From positions 62,001 through 126,000 of the forward strand of contig NZ_JAFIMU010000007.1 in the NCBI RefSeq assembly GCF_017302985.1: a DNA stretch of 64,000 nucleotides. The letters are read 5' to 3'. Shown here piece by piece: positions 58,429-64,000 of this stretch. The DNA is from Corallococcus macrosporus. Lineage in GTDB: Bacteria; Myxococcota; Myxococcia; Myxococcales; Myxococcaceae. The notes beneath the pieces are model-generated. The model was not told where the DNA came from, searched no databases, and worked only from the letters and a program-made list of their open reading frames with translations. The translations under genes and the position numbers were made by a program. Position 1 is the stretch's first letter. Every line of letters begins with the position of its first letter.

Positions 58429-59852
58429 ACGATTCAATCCCCATGGATGTGGTGGTCATCGGTGCCGGACCCGCGGGACTGCTCGCGGCGCTCCGCGCTG
58501 GCGACCTGGGTGCCCGGACCGCCCTGGTCACCCGCGACGAGTTCGGCGGCATGGCGGCCCACGACGGACCGGTTCCGGTGCGGACGCTGGCGCAGGCGGC
58601 GCGGCTGCTCCGCGACGCCCGGCAACTGGGGCGCTATGGCATCGCGGTGACAGAGCCCGTGCTGGACTACGAGCGGCTGCTCGAGCGCGTGCGCGAAGTG
58701 TCCGGCGACGTTCGCACCCACGCGGCCCTGCGCGAGCAGATCGCCGCGGCGGGGGTCACCGTGCACGAGCACGCCGGCGCCGCGCGCTTCACGGACCCGT
58801 ACACGCTCGAGACCGGGCGTGGGCTCCGGTTTCGAGCGGAGAAGTTCATCCTCTGCTCCGGCGGCGTGAGCCGGCGCCTCCCCATCCCGGGATTCGAGCT
58901 CACGAAGACCCACAGCGATGCGTGGAGCCTGACCGCCGTTCCACCGACGATGCTGGTCGTCGGCGGTGGCGCCACGGGCGTCCAGGTGGCGTCGGTCTTC
59001 AATGACTTCGGCACACGGGTGCAGCTCTTCGAGGCGGGAGCACGCATCCTGCCCACCGAGGACGAAGACGTGGCCGCCGCCGTCGCGGAGTCCTTCCGTC
59101 AGGCCGGCATGGAGGTGCGCGAGGACTTCGGCAGGATTGAACGCTTCGAAGCGACGCCAGGGGGCGTGCGGATGGTCTTCTCCAAGGATGGTGTGCAGGA
59201 CAGCGCCGAGGCCGCGCTCGTCGTCGCCGCCGTGGGCTGGATGGCGGACACCTCCGCGCTCAACCTCGCGGCCGCGGGCGTCGAGACCGACCCGCGAGGC
59301 TTCGTTCGCGTCGATGCCCAGCTGCGCACCTCCACGCCGCACATCTTCGCCGCCGGAGACGTGACGGGGCGCATGATGCTGGTCCCCCAGGCATTGCAGG
59401 ACGGGTTCGTGGCGGGCTCCAACGCGGCACGGGCACCGATGATCTCCGTCACGGACGAGGTGAGTCCCATGGGCAGCTTCACCGATCCCGAGTATGCGCA
59501 AGCGGGCCTGACCGAAGCGAAGGCACGTCAAACCCACGACGTCGTCGTGGCGGTGGTGCCCTTCGACTCGACGACGCGGACCCTCATCGATGGTCGAACG
59601 ACCGGGTTCTGCAAGCTCATCGTCGACCGCGCCACGCGGACCATCCTCGGCTGCCACGTGGTGGGAGAGCGCGCGGTCGACCTGGTCCAGACCGCGGCGA
59701 TCGCCATCGAGGCGGGGATGCGCGTGGAACAACTGGCTCGCATTCCCCTCTCGTTTCCCACCTATACCGGCGTCCTGGGTCGTGCGGCGGCCATCGCGGC
59801 CCGCCAGCTCCAGGTCGACGTGGAGCGGTCCCACCTCGCGGAGCTGCTCTGA
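58425..59852 (+). CDS. Flavoprotein disulfide-reductase homologue lacking the redox cysteines
   Basis: 475 residues. FAD motif VVVIGAGPAGLLAALRAGDLG, NAD(P) motif LVVGGGATGVQVASVFNDFGTRVQLFE, and the second FAD motif TPHIFAAGDVTGRMMLVPQALQDG. C-terminal dimerisation domain (GSFTDPEYAQAGLTEAKA, FCKLIVDRATRTILGCHVVG). In lipoamide/mercuric reductases the GGTCxxxGC segment holds the redox CxxxxC; here positions 41-51 read GGMAAHDGPVP, with Ala 44 and Pro 49 replacing both Cys, and the C-terminal His-Glu pair is also absent. Probably an electron-transfer or peroxide-related NAD(P)H oxidase (inference). Coupled to the DyP gene. Confidence 0.9.
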   Translation: MNDSIPMDVVVIGAGPAGLLAALRAGDLGARTALVTRDEFGGMAAHDGPVPVRTLAQAARLLRDARQLGRYGIAVTEPVLDYERLLERVREVSGDVRTHAALREQIAAAGVTVHEHAGAARFTDPYTLETGRGLRFRAEKFILCSGGVSRRLPIPGFELTKTHSDAWSLTAVPPTMLVVGGGATGVQVASVFNDFGTRVQLFEAGARILPTEDEDVAAAVAESFRQAGMEVREDFGRIERFEATPGGVRMVFSKDGVQDSAEAALVVAAVGWMADTSALNLAAAGVETDPRGFVRVDAQLRTSTPHIFAAGDVTGRMMLVPQALQDGFVAGSNAARAPMISVTDEVSPMGSFTDPEYAQAGLTEAKARQTHDVVVAVVPFDSTTRTLIDGRTTGFCKLIVDRATRTILGCHVVGERAVDLVQTAAIAIEAGMRVEQLARIPLSFPTYTGVLGRAAAIAARQLQVDVERSHLAELL

Positions 59853-59853
59853 C

Positions 59854-60228
59854 TCAGCGCGGCCGTTCGGCCAGCACGAGCGGCCGCAGCCGGTGCCCGT
59901 CGGGGTCCTCCACCACGAACGTGAACCCGAATGGCATGTCCGTGGGCTGCTGCAACACCTTCAGCCCCAGCCCGGTCCAGGCCTCATAGGTCTGGAGCAC
60001 CGCCTCCCGGCTCGTCTCGCTGAAGGCGAGTTCGATGCCTCCGGGTGTGACGGGCCTGGGCTCGATGTCATTCGCGGCCCACAGCCCGACCTTGATGCCG
60101 TTGGGCAGGACGTACAGGACGAACGTCTCCGAGTTCTCCACGGGCTCGCGGCCCAGGAGCTGGGTGTAGAGCCGGGCGCTCTCTCGCGGGCTGCGGACGG
60201 GGAGCAGCAGGTAGTTCAAGGTTCGCAT
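59854..60228 (-). CDS. VOC-superfamily protein (glyoxalase/bleomycin-resistance type)
   Basis: 124 residues. TLNYLLLPVRSPRESARLYTQLLGREPVENSETFVLYVLPNGIKVGLW and FVVEDPDGHRLRPLV show two beta-alpha-beta-beta-beta units. Possible metal ligands are limited, so it may bind or sequester a drug rather than catalyse. ATG 60228 behind AGGAGGA. 49 bases downstream of the WYL regulator gene on the same strand. Confidence 0.9.
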   Translation of the reverse strand: MRTLNYLLLPVRSPRESARLYTQLLGREPVENSETFVLYVLPNGIKVGLWAANDIEPRPVTPGGIELAFSETSREAVLQTYEAWTGLGLKVLQQPTDMPFGFTFVVEDPDGHRLRPLVLAERPR

Positions 60229-60277
60229 CGGATGTTCCTCCTGGCTGGGGACACCCGAGAGGTAGCGCCTGCGTGTG

Positions 60278-60970
60278 TCAGTTCCTGGCAGTGGCCGGCT
60301 TCTTCTGCCGCTTCCGCCACTCCTCCACGAGGGTGTGCCGCCTGCCTGGATAGCGGGCGTCGGAGGGCTCGGCGCTGGCGATGCGGTCGACGCGGAATGC
60401 GCGGAAGTCCTCGCGCAGCTCGCACCAGGCGGCCAGGACCATCACCCGGTCGAAGAAGCCGATGACGAGCGGCCAGACCGTGCGCCGGGTCGCGGCTCCG
60501 GCTTCGTTCCGGTACGTGAGCGTGACCTTGCGCTCCGCGCGGATGGCCTCGCGGATGACGGAGAGGTCGACCGTGGCGGGCGCTTCCAGGACCGGCACCG
60601 TCAGCATCACGTCGTCCACCTGGTCTCGCATCGCGGTGGGCAGCACCGCGCGGATCTTCGCGACCACGTCCTCGGCGGCGGTCCGCAGGCGCGAGTCGCC
60701 GCGCGCGGCCACCCACCGTGCGCCGAGCACGACGGCTTCAATCTCCTCCACGGAGAACATCATCGGCGGCAGCGTGAACCCCGGCCGCAGCACGTAGCCG
60801 AGCCCGGGCTCGCCCTGGATCTCCGCCCCCTGCTCCTGAAGCAGCGCGATGTCGCGATACAGCGTGCGGATGGAGATGCCGAGCGCCTTGGAGAGCTCCT
60901 GACCGCTGACCGGCGTGCGCCGGCGACGCAGGATCTGCATGAGCTCCAGCAAGCGGGATGCGCGCGGCAT
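60278..60970 (-). CDS. YafY/WYL-domain transcriptional regulator
   Basis: 230 residues. N-terminal HTH RLLELMQILRRRRTPVSGQELSKALGISIRTLYRDIALLQEQGAEIQGEPGLGYVLRPGF and a WYL domain (REAIRAERKVTLTYRNEAGAATRRTVWPLVIGFFDRVMVLAAWCELREDFRAFRVDRI), with VMVLAAWCELR at the WYL position. ATG 60970. Probably cotranscribed with the VOC gene that it may regulate. Confidence 0.92.
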   Translation of the reverse strand: MPRASRLLELMQILRRRRTPVSGQELSKALGISIRTLYRDIALLQEQGAEIQGEPGLGYVLRPGFTLPPMMFSVEEIEAVVLGARWVAARGDSRLRTAAEDVVAKIRAVLPTAMRDQVDDVMLTVPVLEAPATVDLSVIREAIRAERKVTLTYRNEAGAATRRTVWPLVIGFFDRVMVLAAWCELREDFRAFRVDRIASAEPSDARYPGRRHTLVEEWRKRQKKPATARN

Positions 60971-61013
60971 GGCGCCATGCTGCCCGCGACCGGTGCGCAC
61001 GGGAAGCCTTCGC

Positions 61014-61619
61014 TCACCCGGTCACGGCCCTGCGCACCGCGGGACGCAGGCTGTGACGCCGGACGTACGCCACCAGCTCCGGATGGCCGCCCAGCAGCAT
61101 CAGCGTGTTCGCGAGGTGGAGGATGGAGGCCATCACCACGTCGGCGGCGGTGAACGTCTGGCCCACCAGGACCTCACGGCCCCCGAGCCCCTTCTGGATG
61201 ACGTCGAGCACGGCCGTGAGCCGCGCCCTGTGCTTCTCGACCGCCGCGTCCGAGGGCTCGCGCTCCGCGGGCGCCTGCATGTCCCGGTGGAACACCATCA
61301 CCACGGGGTCGAGGCTCAGCTCGGCGAAGGCCATCCAGCCGTAATAGGCAGCGCGCTCCGCGGACCCCACCGGTGGTGCCAGGTGCTTCTCCGGGAAGCG
61401 GTCGGCCAGATGGAGACAGATGGCCAGGGACTCCAGCAGCGTGACGTCTCCGTCCACCAGGGCGGGCAGCTCGCCCAGGGGGTTCACCGCCAGATAGGCG
61501 GGCGCGGTGTTCTCCTGCCGGGCGAGGTCCAACCTCACCAGCTCGTAGGGCACTCCGAGTTCTTCCAACAACCAGCGGGGACGGACCGCTCGGGTCCTGG
61601 GGGCGAAGTAGAGCTTCAT
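61014..61619 (-). CDS. Glutathione S-transferase
   Basis: 201 residues. N-domain KLYFAPRTRAVRPRWLLEELGVPYELVRLDL, NPLGELPALVDGD, LLESLAICLHLAD; C-domain LVGQTFTAADVVMASIL. ATG 61619 chosen over GTG 61628 because AGGAG lies eight bases before it and the GTG overlaps that site. Divergent from a LysR gene with two dyads in the 104-base gap. Confidence 0.93.
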   Translation of the reverse strand: MKLYFAPRTRAVRPRWLLEELGVPYELVRLDLARQENTAPAYLAVNPLGELPALVDGDVTLLESLAICLHLADRFPEKHLAPPVGSAERAAYYGWMAFAELSLDPVVMVFHRDMQAPAEREPSDAAVEKHRARLTAVLDVIQKGLGGREVLVGQTFTAADVVMASILHLANTLMLLGGHPELVAYVRRHSLRPAVRRAVTG

Positions 61620-61622
61620 GTG

Positions 61623-61705
61623 GGGCACTCCTGGATGTCGCGGGAGACAACAAGATGCGGCGGTCGGAGTGCCCGGACAATGCGGCCCCCGTCGAACTCA
61701 TTGTC
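61623..61705. promoter_or_regulatory. Two inverted repeats between GST and LysR genes
   Basis: GGGCACTCC (61623-61631) with GGAGTGCCC (61666-61674), arm centres 43 bases apart; and GACAATG (61676-61682) with CATTGTC (61699-61705). All arms match perfectly. Candidate LysR recognition and activation sites. Confidence 0.55.
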
Positions 61706-61723
61706 AGGCTAGGCTTGACGGTC

Positions 61724-62617
61724 ATGATTCCTCCCGCTGACATGGTCCTCTTCGCGGTGGTCGTCCGGGAGGAGAGCTTCACCCGGGCGGCGCTCAAGCT
61801 CGGCATCACCAAGCAGACCGTCAGCGAGCGCATCCGCCAACTGGAAGAGCGCCTGGGCGTGCGACTCCTGGAGCGGACCACGCGCCGTCTGCGGGTCACC
61901 GGCGCCGGGGTGATGTACTCCGAGCGCTGTGCCGCCATCGCCGCGCTCATCGACGAGGCGAACAGCGAGGTGCAGCAGGGACAGGCGGACCCCACCGGCC
62001 TGCTGCGGGTCTCCGCGCCCGTGCTCTACGGCCGCCGGTACCTCACCCCCGTGATCTCGAAGTACCTCGCCCGCTATCCCCAGGCGCGGGTGGAGCTGGT
62101 GCTGGCGGACCGCCGGCCCCACCTCATCGAGGAGGGCTTCGACGTCGCCATCCACATCGGCCCGCTCAATGACTCATCGCTCGTGGCGCGGAAGCTGGGA
62201 GAGGGCGCGGTCCGCTTCGTGGCCAGTCCGCGCTTCCTGTCGAAGCACGGGACGCCGGATGCCCGGGGGCTCGGCTCCGCGCGCTGCATCGGCTTCAGCG
62301 CGTTCGAGACGTGGGAGGCCGAGGGCGTGAAGTCCCGGATCGATCCGGTCCTGATGGTGAATGACAGCGAGCTCGCGTGCGAGGCGGCCATCGCCGGGGT
62401 CGGCATCGCGCGGGTGCCGGACATCGTCTGCCAGGAGGCCGTCCGCGATGGCCGGCTCAAGGTCCTCTTCGGGCCCAAGCCCGCCGCGATGCGGCCCATC
62501 CACGTCGTCTATCCCAGCCGGCGGAACCTGCCGCACAAGGTCCGCCTCTTCGTGGATGCGCTGGCGACGCTGGCCGAACTGCCTCCTCCGAAGCCTCGCG
62601 GCCGGAAGCGGAAGTGA
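61724..62617 (+). CDS. LysR-family transcriptional regulator
   Basis: 297 residues. Winged helix DMVLFAVVVREESFTRAALKLGITKQTVSERIRQLEERLGVRLLERTTRRLRVTGAG, effector domain LLRVSAPVLYGRRYLTPVISKYL, and the late VMVNDSELACEAAIAGVGIARVP. ATG 61724. Likely controls the divergent GST gene. Its stop is three bases from the convergent hydrolase gene. Confidence 0.92.
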   Translation: MIPPADMVLFAVVVREESFTRAALKLGITKQTVSERIRQLEERLGVRLLERTTRRLRVTGAGVMYSERCAAIAALIDEANSEVQQGQADPTGLLRVSAPVLYGRRYLTPVISKYLARYPQARVELVLADRRPHLIEEGFDVAIHIGPLNDSSLVARKLGEGAVRFVASPRFLSKHGTPDARGLGSARCIGFSAFETWEAEGVKSRIDPVLMVNDSELACEAAIAGVGIARVPDIVCQEAVRDGRLKVLFGPKPAAMRPIHVVYPSRRNLPHKVRLFVDALATLAELPPPKPRGRKRK

Positions 62618-62620
62618 GCC

Positions 62621-63760
62621 TCACTTCGTGACAGGCATGAAGAGCTCTCCCAGCTGCGCGGCCTGCTCCTCGGCGAAGTCCGCGTAGGTGTTGCCCAGCA
62701 GGGCCACGACGAGCTGGGAGTCCGGGAAGAGCATCAGCATGGCGCGTCCCCCTTCGATGGCGCCCCGGTGGTGGAAGATGCGCCGCCCCTGGGCGGAGAC
62801 ACCCACCCGCCAGCCCATGCCCACGCCCGTCTCCTTGCCGGACTTCAGCTTCCGCGGCGTGAAGAGGAGGGCCAGTGTCTCCTTGCGCAGGAAGCCGGGC
62901 TGGAGGTGCGCGGAGCCGAAGAGGACCAGGTCCTCGGCGGTGGAGAGGAACCCGCCACCGGGCCACTTGTAGCTGTTGTCCACGTGGGCGGCGTGCTGAT
63001 GGCTTCCCTCCGGGCCGTTCGCGTAGAAGCGCGTGCGGTGGGGCACCAGTTGATGCGGGTGGTCCGCCCCGGTGTGGCGCATGCCCAGCGGTTCGAAGAC
63101 GGCGCGCTGCATGTAGCGGAGGAACTCCTCGTGAGCGGCGCCTTCCACCACCGCGCCCACCAGGTTGAAGCCATAGCTGGAGTAGGCGTAGGCCGTGCCG
63201 GGCTCGGACAGCAGCGGGTCGTCCCGGAAGAGCTCCAGGCCCTGCGTGACGCTCGTGAAGTGCTTCGCCTCCTTGAAGACGGCTTCATCCCGGTCCAGGT
63301 AGTGGCGGATGCCCGCCAGGTGTCCGGTGAGCTGTCTTGTGGTGATGGGCCAGGGCTTCACGGGGAATGACGGCACGTACTGCTGGATGGGAGCGTCCAG
63401 GTTCAGGCGCCCCTCCTCCACCAGCCGCGCCACGCCCGCGGTGGTGAGCACCTTGGACACGCTGCCCACGCGGAAGCGCGTCAACGGCGTGACGGGAAGG
63501 CCCTGCTCCAGGTCCGCGAAGCCAAAGCCCTCCGACCAGACAATCCGGCCGCGATGCGCGACGGCCACGGAGAGGCCCGGCAACTGGAAGTCCTTGAGCA
63601 GCTTCTGTGCGAAGGCGCGTGCCTGCTGGACCTGTGCTTCATGGCGGGAGGAGACCGGGGGGAGCGGATACGACCCGGCGTGCGCGGCGGGCAGCGCGAG
63701 CAGCGTGCCCAGGAACAGGGAGCACGCGAACCGCCGGATGGATACGGACGAGAGGAGCAC
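62621..63760 (-). CDS. Secreted serine hydrolase, class C beta-lactamase-like
   Basis: 379 residues. Signal peptide RRFACSLFLGTLLALPAAHAG. SxxK as S-V-S-K in VGSVSKVLT, YSS in AYSSYGFNLVG (YxN position), and HRG in FHHRGAIEGG (KTG position); WPGGGFLSTAEDLVLF is typical. May be a D-peptidase, esterase or beta-lactamase. GTG start at 63760 chosen because AAGGAA lies six bases upstream; a TTG at 63793 is the longer option. Differs from the hydrolase at 622-1785 by being exported. Confidence 0.9.
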   Translation of the reverse strand: MLLSSVSIRRFACSLFLGTLLALPAAHAGSYPLPPVSSRHEAQVQQARAFAQKLLKDFQLPGLSVAVAHRGRIVWSEGFGFADLEQGLPVTPLTRFRVGSVSKVLTTAGVARLVEEGRLNLDAPIQQYVPSFPVKPWPITTRQLTGHLAGIRHYLDRDEAVFKEAKHFTSVTQGLELFRDDPLLSEPGTAYAYSSYGFNLVGAVVEGAAHEEFLRYMQRAVFEPLGMRHTGADHPHQLVPHRTRFYANGPEGSHQHAAHVDNSYKWPGGGFLSTAEDLVLFGSAHLQPGFLRKETLALLFTPRKLKSGKETGVGMGWRVGVSAQGRRIFHHRGAIEGGRAMLMLFPDSQLVVALLGNTYADFAEEQAAQLGELFMPVTK

Positions 63761-63882
63761 GGAGCATTCCTTGGAAGCGGAGCCGGAATGCAACGTGCCC
63801 GCGCGCGCGTCACACGGGGAAAGTGTTCAGCCAGTGGGACCCGGGGCGCGGCGAAGCGGTGCCCGCGCGCCGCGAACGGGCT

Positions 63883-64000
63883 TCAGCGCAGGTGCTGGAA
63901 CTTCTCACGGTGGCTGCGGGCGACGCGCAGCTCCGCGCCGGAGGTGAGCACCACCACCAGGTCCCTGCGCCCCTCGCTGCGCAGCTCCCGGATGCGGCGC
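63883..64000 (-). CDS. LytTR-family DNA-binding regulator (C-terminal end only)
   Basis: Final ~38 residues visible (RRIRELRSEGRRDLVVVLTSGAELRVARSHREKFQHLR, given here in part: LVVVLTSGAELRVARSHREK). This matches the end of a LytTR domain, the DNA-binding module of LytR/AlgR-type response regulators. The rest lies outside the window. Confidence 0.75.
   Translation of the reverse strand, partial: RRIRELRSEGRRDLVVVLTSGAELRVARSHREKFQHLR

Overview
The window is about 68-70% GC with dense, mostly short operons. Secreted lipoproteins carry low-complexity Asp/Ser/Gly/Thr linkers. One protein has the Cys-rich DDGNxxxGDGC repeat typical of Myxococcota, and there are many one-component regulators. Together these point to a myxobacterium of the Myxococcus/Corallococcus type (inference from protein style; no 16S gene is present). 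No transposase, integrase, phage gene, CRISPR array or PKS/NRPS gene is visible. The single RNA gene is tRNA-Asn(GTT) at 4283-4355.

Layout. (1) 1-2696 is a minus-strand murein-recycling operon: LD-carboxypeptidase, a class C beta-lactamase-like hydrolase and Mpl (cut by the window edge). (2) 2697-9822 holds an RsmB-like rRNA methyltransferase with a duplicated, covarying palindrome at its 3' end, tRNA-Asn with its terminator, a UshA-type nucleotidase lipoprotein and a large triple-repeat lipoprotein. (3) 10072-16875 has an SDR/SnoaL pair with a divergent LysR gene, then three unrecognised minus-strand genes, the first of which is apparently frameshifted and begins with a PDZ-like segment, then a secreted protein with an internal duplication. 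(4) 16911-31770 contains PD40 and PQQ-sugar-dehydrogenase-type lipoproteins, an SdpR/SdpI-like pair, and a series of small enzymes facing AraC and TetR regulators. (5) 31881-41966 has a metzincin protease overlapping the end of a LysR gene, further regulator/enzyme pairs, and the first of two ArsR-SRPBCC-DoxX-DUF1801 operons. (6) 42070-49289 holds a small secreted Cys-rich peptide, two proteins with disordered Ser/Thr/Pro N-termini facing a SUKH-like (immunity-type) protein, an M48 membrane protease and an NlpC/P60 lipoprotein. (7) 49291-55380 has an HxlR/hydrolase pair, a methyltransferase, the second ArsR-SRPBCC-DoxX-DUF1801 operon and a divergent short UvrA2-type ABC ATPase. (8) 55554-59852 is a tightly coupled four-gene operon with a DyP-type peroxidase and a flavoprotein disulfide-reductase homologue lacking both redox cysteines. 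(9) 59854-64000 has VOC/WYL, GST/LysR, a secreted beta-lactamase-like hydrolase and the tail of a LytTR regulator.

How it works together. At least twelve regulators are transcribed divergently from, or are fused by overlap to, one small redox, detoxification or transport-type gene. Many of the shared intergenic regions contain clear dyads that look like the matching operators. The window therefore reads as an accessory archipelago of independently switched chemical-response modules rather than one large pathway. The least explained parts are the DyP operon, the possible effector/immunity locus and the duplicated ArsR operons.
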